A stretch of DNA of 64,000 nucleotides from Alentia gelatinosa (taxonomy: Eukaryota > Annelida > Polychaeta > Phyllodocida > Polynoidae), in assembly GCA_950022655.1 (NCBI GenBank), contig OX465589.1, forward strand, positions 32,217,970 to 32,281,969. The letters run 5' to 3'. The translations under genes and the position numbers were made by a program. Shown one piece after another: positions 21,234-35,303 of this stretch. Every line of letters begins with the position of its first letter. Position 1 is the first letter of the stretch. The notes beneath the pieces are model-generated. The model ran no database searches. It saw nothing but the letters and a program-made list of their open reading frames with translations, and was not told the origin of the DNA.

Positions 21234-22992
21234 GGCCTACTTAATTGGTCGCTAGTTTATGCAGCGACCTTGATATTGACTGCACTTGTTACTGATAGAT
21301 TGGCCATCAACCCCTGTCTGTGCTGAGCTCCTCACTTTCAGTCGGATAGATTGACGTGCCGTACCGTACGCAGAATTTAACTCACTGTCACCCAAATTAT
21401 CATAGCCCAAGACATCTAAGGATGATACGTACCAAATGCGGATATTCACTTCCAGTTAGAATTCAGCCATGAGACTTTAACACCAGTTAGGGACACATAT
21501 AACCTACGATCACCTAAAATATGAAGAAAATCGGCCAATTAGATCTAACGATATTCGTGTTTGAATCTGGTTGTATCAAATGCTGCTCTGGTGGCCAGTG
21601 TAGGCCTACTTAATTGGTCGCTAGTTTATGCAGCGACCTTGATATTGACTGCACTTGTTACTGATAGATTGGCCATCAATCCCTGTCTGTGCTGAGCTCC
21701 TCACTCTCAGTCGGATAGATTGACGTGCCGTACCGTACGCAGAATTTAACTGACTGTCGTCCAAATTATCATAGCCCAAGACATCTGAGGATGATGCGTA
21801 CCAAATGCGGAAATTCACTTCCCGTTGGAATATGGCCATGAAACTTTAACACCAGTTAGGGACACATATAACCTACGATCACCTAAAATATGAAGAAATT
21901 CGGCCGCTTGGATCTAACGACATTCACGTTTGAATATGGTTGTATCAAATGCTGCTCTGGTGGCCAGTGTACTGACGCTGGGTGACTATGATAAGAACTA
22001 ACGTTTTAATTGACAGGTCCTGCCACCTGGTGTATTATGTGAAACCAGGTTCCTCACTACATTCATAACGCCCTTAACATGCCCTCTTCCTGTCAGACTC
22101 AGTGGTCTAGAGGTAGTGTCAGCAAGGGAAACCTATGGTTGAGAGTTCAATCCCCTTCCATGCAGAGCGGGTTTTTTTTCAAGAGTCATGGGTGAGACAG
22201 TTAGGCTGGGTGAGACAGACTCAGGCAGAGTGAGACAGACTCAGGCAGGGTGAGACAGACTCGGGAAGGGTGAGTTGAGACAGACTCAGGCAGGGTGAGA
22301 CAGACTCTGGCAGGATGATGAGAGACAGACTCAGGCAGGGTATAAAAGACACGGGCAGGGCGAGATAGGCTTGGGCAGGGTGATGAGAAACAGACTTGGA
22401 CAATGTGAGACAGACATGGGCAGGATAATGTGAGACAAACTGGGGCAGGGTGAGACAGAGTCAGGCAGGGTGAGACAGACTCAGGAAGGGTGAGGTGAGA
22501 CAGAGTCAGGCAGGGTGAGACAGACTTGGGCAGGGTGATGAGAGACAGACTCAGGCAGGGTATGACAGACTTGGGTAGAGCGACATAGACTTGAGCAGAG
22601 TGATGAGAGACAGACTGGGGCAGGGTGAGACAGACTCACACAGGATGAGACAGACTCAGACAGGGTGAGACAGACTCGGGCAGGGTTAGGTAATACAGAC
22701 TCAGGCAGGGTGAAACAGACTCGGTCAGGGTGAAGGGAGACAGACAGGGGGAGGGTATAACAGACATGGGCAGTTTCAGGTTAGACAGACTAGGGTAGGT
22801 CGAGACAGACTGGGGCAGGGTAAGTTGAGACAGACTGGGACAGGGTGAGAAAGACATGGGCAGGATAATGAGAGACAGACTGGGGCAGGGTTAGACAGAG
22901 TCAGGCAGGGTGAGACAGACTCGGGAAGGGTGAGACAATCTCGGGCAGGGTGATGAGAGACAGACTCAGGGAGGGTATGACAGACTCGGGCA
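21234..22992. repeat. Unit U13 (K-type, converted B)
   Basis: Preceded by cgaacagg. A has actgtcaccc. B (from 21603) is converted with aatccctg and gaaattcgg. tRNA-like segment 22096-22179. Minisatellite (from 22190) has gacagggggagg. Partner is U33. Confidence 0.97.
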
Positions 22993-24751
22993 GGCCTACT
23001 TAATTGGTCGCTAGTTTATGCAGCGACCTTGAAATTGACTGCAATTGTTACTGATAGATTGGCCATCAACCCCTGTCTGTGCTGAGCTCCTCACTCTCAG
23101 TCGGATAGATTGACGTGCCGTACCGTACGCAGAATTTAACTCACTGTCGCCCAAATTATCATAGCCCAAGACATCTAAGGATGATACGTACCAAATGCGG
23201 ATATTCACTTCCAGTTAGAATTCAGCCATGAGACTTTAACACCAGTTAGGGACACATATAACCTACGATCACCTAAAATATGAAGAAAATCGGCCAATTA
23301 GATCTAACGATATTCGTGTTTGAATCTGGTTGTAACAAATGCTGCTCTGGTGGCCAGTGTAGGCCTACTTAATTGGTCGCTAGTTTATGCAGCGACCTTG
23401 ATATTGACTGCACTTGTTACTGATAGATTGGCCATCAACCCCTGTCTGTGCTGAGCTCCTCACTCTCAGTCGAATAGATTGATGGGCCTTACCTTACGCA
23501 GAATTTAACTGACTGTCGTCCAAATTATCATAGCCCAAGACATCTGAGGATGATGCGTACCAAATGCGGAAATTCACTTCCCGTTGGAATATGGCCATGA
23601 AACTTTAACACCAGTTAGGGACACATATAACCTACGATCACCTAAAATATGAAGAAAATCGGCCGCTTGGATCTAACGACATTCACGTTTGAATATGGTT
23701 GTATCAAATGCTGCTCTGGTGGCCAGTGTACTGACGCTGGGTGACTATGATAAGAACTAACGTTTTAATTGACAGGTCCTGCCACCTGGTGTATTATGTG
23801 AAACCAGGTTCCTCACTACATTCATAACGCCCTTAACATGCCCTCTTCCTGTCAGACTCAGTGGTCTAGAGGTAGTGTCAGCAAGGGAAACCTATGGTTG
23901 AGAGTTCAATCCCCTTCCATGCAGAGCGGGTTTTTTTTCAAGAGTCATGGGTGAGACAGTTAGGCTGGGTGAGACAGACTCAGGCAGAGTGAGACAGACT
24001 CAGGCAGGGTGAGACAGACTCGGGAAGGGTGAGTTGAGACAGACTCAGGCAGGGTGAGACAGACTCTGGCAGGATGATGAGAGACAGACTCAGGCAGGGT
24101 ATAAAAGACACGGGCAGGGCGAGATAGGCTTGGGCAGGGTGATGAGAAACAGACTTGGACAATGTGAGACAGACATGGGCAGGATAATGTGAGACAAACT
24201 GGGGCAGGGTGAGACAGAGTCAGGCAGGGTGAGACAGACTCAGGAAGGGTGAGGTGAGACAGAGTCAGGCAGGGTGAGACAGACTTGGGCAGGGTGATGA
24301 GAGACAGACTCAGGCAGGGTATGACAGACTTGGGTAGAGCGACATAGACTTGAGCAGAGTGATGAGAGACAGACTGGGGCAGGGTGAGACAGACTCACAC
24401 AGGATGAGACAGACTCAGACAGGGTGAGACAGACTCGGGCAGGGTTAGGTAATACAGACTCAGGCAGGGTGAAACAGACTCGGTCAGGGTGAAGGGAGAC
24501 AGACAGAGGGAGGGTATAACAGACATGGGCAGTTTCAGGTTAGACAGACTAGGGTAGGTCGAGACAGACTGGGGCAGGGTAAGTTGAGACAGACTGGGAC
24601 AGGGTGAGAAAGACATGGGCAGGATAATGAGAGACAGGCTGGGGCAGGGTTAGACAGAGTCAGGCAGGGTGAGACAGACTCGGGAAGGGTGAGACAATCT
24701 CGGGCAGGGTGATGAGAGACAGACTCAGGGAGGGTATGACAGACTCGGGCA
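22993..24751. repeat. Unit U14 (N-type)
   Basis: A is N-type. B (from 23362) is unconverted. tRNA-like segment 23855-23938. The minisatellite (from 23949) has gacaggctgg near 24635, shared with U34 and U36. Confidence 0.97.
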
Positions 24752-26508
24752 GGCCTACTTAATTGGTCGCTAGTTTATGCAGCGACCTTGATATTGACTG
24801 CACTTGTTACTGATAGATTGGCCATCAACCCCTGTCTGTGCTGAGCTCCTCACTCTCAGTCGGATAGATTGACGTGCCGTACCGTACGCAGAATTTAACT
24901 CAGTCGCCCAAATTATCATAGCCCAAGACATCTAAGGATGATACGTACCAAATGCGGATATTCACTTCCAGTTAGAATTCAGCCATGAGACTTTAACACC
25001 AGTTAGGGACACATATAACCTACGATCACCTAAAATATGAAGAAAATCGGCCAATTAGATCTAACGATATTCGTGTTTGAATCTGGTTGTATCAAATGCT
25101 GCTCTGGTGGCCAGTGTAGGCCTACTTAATTGGTCGCTAGTTTATGCAGCGACCTTGATATTGACTGCACTTGTTACTGATAGATTGGCCATCAACCCCT
25201 GTCTGTGCTGAGCTCCTCACTCTCAGTCGAATAGATTGATGGGCCTTACCTTACGCAGAATTTAACTGACTGTCGTCCAAATTATCATAGCCCAAGACAT
25301 CTGAGGATGATGCGTACCAAATGCGGAAATTCACTTCCCGTTGGAATATGGCCATGAAACTTTAACACTAGTTAGGGACACATATAACCTACGATCACCT
25401 AAAATATGAAGAAAATCGGCCGCGTGGATCTAACGACATTCACGTTTGAATATGGTTGTATCAAATGCTGCTCTGGTGGCCAGTGTACTGACGCTGGGTG
25501 ACTATGATAAGAACTAACGTTTTAATTGACAGGTCCTGCCACCTGGTGTATTATGTGAAACCAGGTTCCTCACTACATTCATAACGCCCTTAACATGCCC
25601 TCTTCCTGTCAGACTCAGTGGTCTAGAGGTAGTGTCAGCAAGGGAAACCTATGGTTGAGAGTTCAATCCCCTTCCATGCAGAGCGGGTTTTTTTTCAAGA
25701 GTCATGGGTGAGACAGTTAGGCTGGGTGAGACAGACTCAGGCAGAGTGAGACAGACTCAGGCAGGGTGAGACAGACTCGGGAAGGGTGAGTTGAGACAGA
25801 CTCAGGCAGGGTGAGACAGACTCTGGCAGGATGATGAGAGACAGACTCAGGCAGGGTATAAAAGACACGGGCAGGGCGAGATAGGCTTGGGCAGGGTGAT
25901 GAGAAACAGACTTGGACAATGTGAGACAGACATGGGCAGGATAATGTGAGACAAACTGGGGCAGGGTGAGACAGAGTCAGGCAGGGTGAGACAGACTCAG
26001 GAAGGGTGAGGTGAGACAGAGTCAGGCAGGGTGAGACAGACTTGGGCAGGGTGATGAGAGACAGACTCAGGCAGGGTATGACAGACTTGGGTAGAGCGAC
26101 ATAGACTTGAGCAGAGTGATGAGAGACAGACTGGGGCAGGGTGAGACAGACTCACACAGGATGAGACAGACTCAGACAGGGTGAGACAGACTCGGGCAGG
26201 GTTAGGTAATACAGACTCAGGCAGGGTGAAACAGACTCGGTCAGGGTGAAGGGAGACAGACAGAGGGAGGGTATAACAGACATGGGCAGTTTCAGGTTAG
26301 ACAGACTAGGGTAGGTCGAGACAGACTGGGGCAGGGTAAGTTGAGACAGACTGGGACAGGGTGAGAAAGACATGGGCAGGATAATGAGAGACAGACTGGG
26401 GCAGGGTTAGACAGAGTCAGGCAGGGTGAGACAGACTCGGGAAGGGTGAGACAATCTCGGGCAGGGTGATGAGAGACAGACTCAGGGAGGGTATGACAGA
26501 CTCGGGCA
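24752..26508. repeat. Unit U15 (2-bp deletion in A)
   Basis: 1,757 bp, with the same ctcagtcgccc deletion as U5. Here B (from 25119) is unconverted and carries cactagtt and a private ggccgcgtgg. Markers usually seen in different unit types are thus joined. tRNA-like segment 25612-25695. Minisatellite from 25706. Confidence 0.97.
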
Positions 26509-28267
26509 GGCCTACTTAATTGGTCGCTAGTTTATGCAGCGACCTTGATATTGACTGCACTTGTTACTGATAGATTGGCCATCAACCCCTGTCTGTGCTG
26601 AGCTCCTCACTTTCAGTCGGATAGATTGACGTGCCGTACCGTACGCAGAATTTAACTCACTGTCGCCCAAATTATCATAGCCCAAGACATCTAAGGATGA
26701 TACGTACCAAATGCGGATATTCACTTCCAGTTAGAATTCAGCCATGAGACTTTAACACCAGTTAGGGACACATATAACCTACGATCACCTAAAATATGAA
26801 GAAAATCGGCCAATTAGATCTAACGATATTCGTGTTTGAATCTGGTTGTATCAAATGCTGCTCTGGTGGCCAGTGTAGGCCTACTTAATTGGTCGCTAGT
26901 TTATGCAGCGACCTTGATATTGACTGCACTTGTTACTGATAGATTGGCCATCAACCCCTGTCTGTGCTGAGCTCCTCACTCTCAGTCGGATAGATTGACG
27001 TGCCGTACCGTACGCAGAATTTAACTGACTGTCGTCCAAATTATCATAGCCCAAGACATCTGAGGATGATGCGTACCAAATGCGGAAATTCACTTCCCGT
27101 TGGAATATGGCCATGAAACTTTAACACCAGTTAGGGACACATATAACCTACGATCACCTAAAATATGAAGAAAATCGGCCGCTTGGATCTAACGACATTC
27201 ACGTTTGAATATGGTTGTATCAAATGCTGCTCTGGTGGCCAGTGTACTGACGCTGGGTGACTATGATAAGAACTAACGTTTTAATTGACAGGTCCTGCCA
27301 CCTGGTGTATTATGTGAAACCAGGTTCCTCACTACATTCATAACGCCCTTAACATGCCCTCTTCCTGTCAGACTCAGTGGTCTAGAGGTAGTGTCAGCAA
27401 GGGAAACCTATGGTTGAGAGTTCAATCCCCTTCCATGCAGAGCGGTTTTTTTTTCAAGAGTCATGGGTGAGACAGTTAGGCTGGGTGAGACAGACTCAGG
27501 CAGAGTGAGACAGACTCAGGCAGGGTGAGACAGACTCGAGAAGAGTGAGTTGAGACAGACTCAGGCAGGGTGAGACAGACTCTGGCAGGATGATGAGAGA
27601 CAGACTCAGGCAGGGTATAAAAGACACGGGCAGGGCGAGATAGGCTTGGGCAGGGTGATGAGAAACAGACTTGGACAATGTGAGACAGACATGGGCAGGA
27701 TAATGTGAGACAAACTGGGGCAGGGTGAGACAGAGTCAGGCAGGGTGAGACAGACTCAGGAAGGGTGAGGTGAGACAGAGTCAGGCAGGGTGAGACAGAC
27801 TTGGGCAGGGTGATGAGAGACAGACTCAGGCAGGGTATGACAGACTTGGGTAGAGCGACATAGACTTGAGCAGAGTGATGAGAGACAGACTGGGGCAGGG
27901 TGAGACAGACTCACACAGGATGAGACAGACTCAGACAGGGTGAGACAGACTCGGGCAGGGTTAGGTAATACAGACTCAGGCAGGGTGAAACAGACTCGGT
28001 CAGGGTGAAGGGAGACAGACAGAGGGAGGGTATAACAGACATGGGCAGTTTCAGGTTAGACAGACTAGGGTAGGTCGAGACAGACTGGGGCAGGGTAAGT
28101 TGAGACAGACTGGGACAGGGTGAGAAAGACATGGGCAGGATAATGAGAGACAGACTGGGGCAGGGTTAGACAGAGTCAGGCAGGGTGAGACAGACTCGGG
28201 AAGGGTGAGACAATCTCGGGCAGGGTGATGAGAGACAGACTCAGGGAGGGTATGACAGACTCGGGCA
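26509..28267. repeat. Unit U16 (chimeric K-type)
   Basis: A has the K marker cactttcag but keeps actgtcgccc and is preceded by cgggcagg, so only part of the K haplotype is present. B (from 26878) is converted with aacccctg. tRNA-like segment 27371-27454 has T9. The minisatellite (from 27465) has a private gactcgagaagagtgag near 27535. Confidence 0.97.
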
Positions 28268-30026
28268 GGCCTACTTAATTGGTCGCTAGTTTATGCAGCG
28301 ACCTTGATATTGACTGCACTTGTTACTGATAGATTGGCCATCAACCCCTGTCTGTGCTGAGCTCCTCACTCTCAGTCGGATAGATTGACGTGCCGTACCT
28401 TACGCAGAATTTAACTCACTGTCGCCCAAATTATCATAGCCCAAGACATCTAAGGATGATACGTACCAAATGCGGATATTCACTTCCAGTTAGAATTCAG
28501 CCATGAGACTTTAACACCAGTTAGGGACACATATAACCTACGATCACCTAAAATATGAAGAAAATCGGCCAATTAGATCTAACGATATTCGTGTTTGAAT
28601 CTGGTTGTATCAAATGCTGCTCTGGTGGCCAGTGTAGGCCTACTTAATTGGTCGCTAGTTTATGCAGCGACCTTGATATTGACTGCACTTGTTACTGATA
28701 GATTGGCCATCAACCCCTGTCTGTGCTGAGCTCCTCACTCTCAGTCGAATAGATTGATAGGCCTTACCTTACGCAGAATTTAACTGACTGTCGTCCAAAT
28801 TATCATAGCCCAAGACATCTGAGGATGATGCGTACCAAATGCGGAAATTCACTTCCCGTTGGAATATGGCCATGAAACTTTAACACCAGTTAGGGACACA
28901 TATAACCTACGATCACCTAAAATATGAAGAAAATCGGCCGCTTGGATCTAACGACATTCACGTTTTAATATGGTTGTATCAAATGCTGCTGTGGTGGCCA
29001 GTGTACTGACGCTGGGTGACTATGATAAGAACTAACGTTTTAATTGACAGGTCCTGCCACCTGGTGTATTATGTGAAACCAGGTTCCTCACTACATTCAT
29101 AACGCCCTTAACATGCCCTCTTCCTGTCAGACTCAGTGGTCTAGAGGTAGTGTCAGCAAGGGAAACCTATGGTTGAGAGTTCAATCCCCTTCCATGCAGA
29201 GCGGTTTTTTTTTCAAGAGTCATGGGTGAGACAGTTAGGCTGGGTGAGACAGACTCAGGCAGAGTGAGACAGACTCAGGCAGGGTGAGACAGACTCGGGA
29301 AGGGTGAGTTGAGACAGACTCAGGCAGGGTGAGACAGACTCTGGCAGGATGATGAGAGACAGACTCAGGCAGGGTATAAAAGACACGGGCAGGGCGAGAT
29401 AGGCTTGGGCAGGGTGATGAGAAACAGACTTGGACAATGTGAGACAGACATGGGCAGGATAATGTGAGACAAACTGGGGCAGGGTGAGACAGAGTCAGGC
29501 AGGGTGAGACAGACTCAGGAAGGGTGAGGTGAGACAGAGTCAGGCAGGGTGAGACAGACTTGGGCAGGGTGATGAGAGACAGACTCAGGCAGGGTATGAC
29601 AGACTTGGGTAGAGCGACATAGACTTGAGCAGAGTGATGAGAGACAGACTGGGGCAGGGTGAGACAGACTCACACAGGATGAGACAGACTCAGACAGGGT
29701 GAGACAGACTCGGGCAGGGTTAGGTAATACAGACTCAGGCAGGGTGAAACAGACTCGGTCAGGGTGAAGGGAGACAGACAGAGGGAGGGTATAACAGACA
29801 TGGGCAGTTTCAGGTTAGACAGACTAGGGTAGGTCGAGACAGACTGGGGCAGGGTAAGTTGAGACAGACTGGGACAGGGTGAGAAAGACATGGGCAGGAT
29901 AATGAGAGACAGACTGGGGCAGGGTTAGACAGAGTCAGGCAGGGTGAGACAGACTCGGGAAGGGTGAGACAATCTCGGGCAGGGTGATGAGAGACAGACT
30001 CAGGGAGGGTATGACAGACTCGAACA
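28268..30026. repeat. Unit U17
   Basis: A has ccgtacctta, one B-type base in an A background, which puts a stop in the minus-strand frame. B (from 28637) has a private gattgatagg, cgttttaat and gctgtggtgg. tRNA-like segment 29130-29213 has T9. Minisatellite from 29224. Confidence 0.97.
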
Positions 30027-31785
30027 GGCCTACTTAATTGGTCGCTAGTTTATGCAGCGACCTTGATATTGACTGCACTTGTTACTGATAGATTGGCCAT
30101 CAACCCCTGTCTGTGCTGAGCTCCTCACTTTCAGTCGGATAGATTGACGTGCCGTACCGTACGCAGAATTTAACTCACTGTCACCCAAATTATCATAGCC
30201 CAAGACATCTAAGGATGATACGTACCAAATGCGGATATTCACTTCCAGTTAGAATTCAGCCATGAGACTTTAACACCAGTTAGGGACACATATAACCTAC
30301 GATCACCTAAAATATGAAGAAAATCGGCCAATTAGATCTAACGATATTCGTGTTTGAATCTGGTTGTATCAAATGCTGCTCTGGTGGCCAGTGTAGGCCT
30401 ACTTAATTGGTCGCTAGTTTATGCAGCGACCTTGATATTGACTGCACTTGTTACTGATAGATTGGCCATCAATCCCTGTCTGTGCTGAGCTCCTCACTCT
30501 CAGTCGGATAGATTGACGTGCCGTACCGTACGCAGAATTTAACTGACTGTCGTCCAAATTATCATAGCCCAAGACATCTGAGGATGATGCGTACCAAATG
30601 CGGAAATTCACTTCCCGTTGGAATATGGCCATGAAACTTTAACACCAGTTAGGGACACATATAACCTACGATCACCTAAAATATGAAGAAATTCGGCCGC
30701 TTGGATCTAACGACATTCACGTTTGAATATGGTTGTATCAAATGCTGCTCTGGTGGCCAGTGTACTGACGCTGGGTGACTATGATAAGAACTAACGTTTT
30801 AATTGACAGGTCCTGCCACCTGGTGTATTATGTGAAACCAGGTTCCTCACTACATTCATAACGCCCTTAACATGCCCTCTTCCTGTCAGACTCAGTGGTC
30901 TAGAGGTAGTGTCAGCAAGGGAAACCTATGTTTGAGAGTTCAATCCCCTTCCATGCAGAGCGGGTTTTTTTTCAAGAGTCATGGGTGAGACAGTTAGGCT
31001 GGGTGAGACAGACTCAGGCAGAGTGAGACAGACTCAGGCAGGGTGAGACAGACTCGGGAAGGGTGAGTTGAGACAGACTCAGGCAGGGTGAGACAGACTC
31101 TGGCAGGATGATGAGAGACAGACTCAGGCAGGGTATAAAAGACACGGGCAGGGCGAGATAGGCTTGGGCAGGGTGATGAGAAACAGACTTGGACAATGTG
31201 AGACAGACATGGGCAGGATAATGTGAGACAAACTGGGGCAGGGTGAGACAGAGTCAGGCAGGGTGAGACAGACTCAGGAAGGGTGAGGTGAGACAGAGTC
31301 AGGCAGGGTGAGACAGACTTGGGCAGGGTGATGAGAGACAGACTCAGGCAGGGTATGACAGACTTGGGTAGAGCGACATAGACTTGAGCAGAGTGATGAG
31401 AGACAGACTGGGGCAGGGTGAGACAGACTCACACAGGATGAGACAGACTCAGACAGGGTGAGACAGACTCGGGCAGGGTTAGGTAATACAGACTCAGGCA
31501 GGGTGAAACAGACTCGGTCAGGGTGAAGGGAGACAGACAGAGGGAGGGTATAACAGACATGGGCAGTTTCAGGTTAGACAGACTAGGGTAGGTCGAGACA
31601 GACTGGGGCAGGGTAAGTTGAGACAGACTGGGACAGGGTGAGAAAGACATGGGCAGGATAATGAGAGACAGACTGGGGCAGGGTTAGACAGAGTCAGGCA
31701 GGGTGAGACAGACTCGGGAAGGGTGAGACAATCTCGGGCAGGGTGATGAGAGACAGACTCAGGGAGGGTATGACAGACTCGAACA
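30027..31785. repeat. Unit U18 (K-type, converted B)
   Basis: Preceded by cgaacagg; A has cactttcag and actgtcaccc. B (from 30396) is converted with aatccctg and gaaattcgg. The tRNA-like segment (30889-30972) has a private cctatgtttgag. Minisatellite from 30983. Confidence 0.97.
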
Positions 31786-33544
31786 GGCCTACTTAATTGG
31801 TCGCTAGTTTATGCAGCGACTTTGATATTGACTGCACTTGTTACTGATAGATTGGCCATCAACCCCTGTCTGTGCTGAGCTCCTCACTTTCAGTCGGATA
31901 GATTGACGTGCCGTACCGTACGCAGAATTTAACTCACTGTCACCCAAATTATCATAGCCCAAGACATCTAAGGATGATACGTACCAAATGCGGATATTCA
32001 CTTCCAGTTAGAATTCAGCCATGAGACTTTAACACCAGTTAGGGACACATATAACCTACGATCACCTAAAATATGAAGAAAATCGGCCAATTAGATCTAA
32101 CGATATTCGTGTTTGAATCTGGTTGTATCAAATGCTGCTCTGGTGGCCAGTGTAGGCCTACTTAATTGGTCGCTAGTTTATGCAGCGACCTTGATATTGA
32201 CTGCACTTGTTACTGATAGATTGGCCATCAATCCCTGTCTGTGCTGAGCTCCTCACTCTCAGTCGGATAGATTGACGTGCCGTACCGTACGCAGAATTTA
32301 ACTGACTGTCGTCCAAATTATCATAGCCCAAGACATCTGAGGATGATGCGTACCAAATGCGGAAATTCACTTCCCGTTGGAATATGGCCATGAAACTTTA
32401 ACACCAGTTAGGGACACATATAACCTACGATCACCTAAAATATGAAGAAATTCGGCCGCTTGGATCTAACGACATTCACGTTTGAATATGGTTGTATCAA
32501 ATGCTGCTCTGGTGGCCAGTGTACTGACGCTGGGTGACTATGATAAGAACTAACGTTTTAATTGACAGGTCCTGCCACCTGGTGTATTATGTGAAACCAG
32601 GTTCCTCACTACATTCATAACGCCCTTAACATGCCCTCTTCCTGTCAGACTCAGTGGTCTAGAGGTAGTGTCAGCAAGGGAAACCTATGGTTGAGAGTTC
32701 AATCCCCTTCCATGCAGAGCGGGTTTTTTTTCAAGAGTCATGGGTGAGACAGTTAGGCTGGGTGAGACAGACTCAGGCAGAGTGAGACAGACTCAGGCAG
32801 GGTGAGACAGACTCGGGAAGGGTGAGTTGAGACAGACTCAGGCAGGGTGAGACAGACTCTGGCAGGATGATGAGAGACAGACTCAGGCAGGGTATAAAAG
32901 ACACGGGCAGGGCGAGATAGGCTTGGGCAGGGTGATGAGAAACAGACTTGGACAATGTGAGACAGACATGGGCAGGATAATGTGAGACAAACTGGGGCAG
33001 GGTGAGACAGAGTCAGGCAGGGTGAGACAGACTCAGGAAGGGTGAGGTGAGACAGAGTCAGGCAGGGTGAGACAGACTTGGGCAGGGTGATGAGAGACAG
33101 ACTCAGGCAGGGTATGACAGACTTGGGTAGAGCGACATAGACTTGAGCAGAGTGATGAGAGACAGACTGGGGCAGGGTGAGACAGACTCACACAGGATGA
33201 GACAGACTCAGACAGGGTGAGACAGACTCGGGCAGGGTTAGGTAATACAGACTCAGGCAGGGTGAAACAGACTCGGTGAGGGTGAAGGGAGACAGACAGG
33301 GGGAGGGTATAACAGACATGGGCAGTTTCAGGTTAGACAGACTAGGGTAGGTCGAGACAGACTGGGGCAGGGTAAGTTGAGACAGACTGGGACAGGGTGA
33401 GAAAGACATGGGCAGGATAATGAGAGACAGACTGGGGCAGGGTTAGACAGAGTCAGGCAGGGTGAGACAGACTCGGGAAGGGTGAGACAATCTCGGGCAG
33501 GGTGATGAGAGACAGACTCAGGGAGGGTATGACAGACTCGGGCA
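31786..33544. repeat. Unit U19 (K-type, near-identical to U2)
   Basis: Shares with U2 agcgacttt, actgtcaccc, the converted B (from 32155) and cggtgaggg with gacagggggagg in the minisatellite (from 32742). tRNA-like segment 32648-32731. Confidence 0.97.
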
Positions 33545-35303
33545 GGCCTACTTAATTGGTCGCTAGTTTATGCAGCGACCTTGAAATTGACTGCAATTGT
33601 TACTGATAGATTGGCCATCAACCCCTGTCTGTGCTGAGCTCCTCACTCTCAGTCGGATAGATTGACGTGCCGTACCGTACGCAGAATTTAACTCACTGTC
33701 GCCCAAATTATCATAGCCCAAGACATCTAAGGATGATACGTACCAAATGCGGATATTCACTTCCAGTTAGAATTCAGCCATGAGACTTTAACACCAGTTA
33801 GGGACACATATAACCTACGATCACCTAAAATATGAAGAAAATCGGCCAATTAGATCTAACGATATTCGTGTTTGAATCTGGTTGTAACAAATGCTGCTCT
33901 GGTGGCCAGTGTAGGCCTACTTAATTGGTCGCTAGTTTATGCAGCGACCTTGATATTGACTGCACTTGTTACTGATAGATTGGCCATCAACCCCTGTCTG
34001 TGCTGAGCTCCTCACTCTCAGTCGAATAGATTGATGGGCCTTACCTTACGCAGAATTTAACTGACTGTCGTCCAAATTATCATAGCCCAAGACATCTGAG
34101 GATGATGCGTACCAAATGCGGAAATTCACTTCCCGTTGGAATATGGCCATGAAACTTTAACACCAGTTAGGGACACATATAACCTACGATCACCTAAAAT
34201 ATGAAGAAAATCGGCCGCTTGGATCTAACGACATTCACGTTTGAATATGGTTGTATCAAATGCTGCTCTGGTGGCCAGTGTACTGACGCTGGGTGACTAT
34301 GATAAGAACTAACGTTTTAATTGACAGGTCCTGCCACCTGGTGTATTATGTGAAACCAGGTTCCTCACTACATTCATAACGCCCTTAACATGCCCTCTTC
34401 CTGTCAGACTCAGTGGTCTAGAGGTAGTGTCAGCAAGGGAAACCTATGGTTGAGAGTTCAATCCCCTTCCATGCAGAGCGGGTTTTTTTTCAAGAGTCAT
34501 GGGTGAGACAGTTAGGCTGGGTGAGACAGACTCAGGCAGAGTGAGACAGACTCAGGCAGGGTGAGACAGACTCGGGAAGGGTGAGTTGAGACAGACTCAG
34601 GCAGGGTGAGACAGACTCTGGCAGGATGATGAGAGACAGACTCAGGCAGGGTATAAAAGACACGGGCAGGGCGAGATAGGCTTGGGCAGGGTGATGAGAA
34701 ACAGACTTGGACAATGTGAGACAGACATGGGCAGGATAATGTGAGACAAACTGGGGCAGGGTGAGACAGAGTCAGGCAGGGTGAGACAGACTCAGGAAGG
34801 GTGAGGTGAGACAGAGTCAGGCAGGGTGAGACAGACTTGGGCAGGGTGATGAGAGACAGACTCAGGCAGGGTATGACAGACTTGGGTAGAGCGACATAGA
34901 CTTGAGCAGAGTGATGAGAGACAGACTGGGGCAGGGTGAGACAGACTCACACAGGATGAGACAGACTCAGACAGGGTGAGACAGACTCGGGCAGGGTTAG
35001 GTAATACAGACTCAGGCAGGGTGAAACAGACTCGGTCAGGGTGAAGGGAGACAGACAGAGGGAGGGTATAACAGACATGGGCAGTTTCAGGTTAGACAGA
35101 CTAGGGTAGGTCGAGACAGACTGGGGCAGGGTAAGTTGAGACAGACTGGGACAGGGTGAGAAAGACATGGGCAGGATAATGAGAGACAGACTGGGGCAGG
35201 GTTAGACAGAGTCAGGCAGGGTGAGACAGACTCGGGAAGGGTGAGACAATCTCGGGCAGGGTGATGAGAGACAGACTCAGGGAGGGTATGACAGACTCGG
35301 GCA
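33545..35303. repeat. Unit U20 (N-type, near-identical to U3)
   Basis: A is N-type, B (from 33914) unconverted. tRNA-like segment 34407-34490. Minisatellite from 34501. Confidence 0.97.

Larger units (their letters stand above)
16895..24902 (+). repeat. Left copy of the ~8-kb multi-unit duplication
   Basis: Covers the end of U10, all of U11-U14 and the start of U15. It matches 51851-59858 at a constant offset of 34,956. Shared markers: cactagtt and gctgtggtgg with T9 in U11/U31; gtgctatc in K-type U12/U32; gacaggctgg in U14/U34. Differences seen: 18414 T versus 53370 G, and 19631 T versus 54587 A. It ends where U15 has the 2-bp deletion and U35 does not. Confidence 0.88.
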
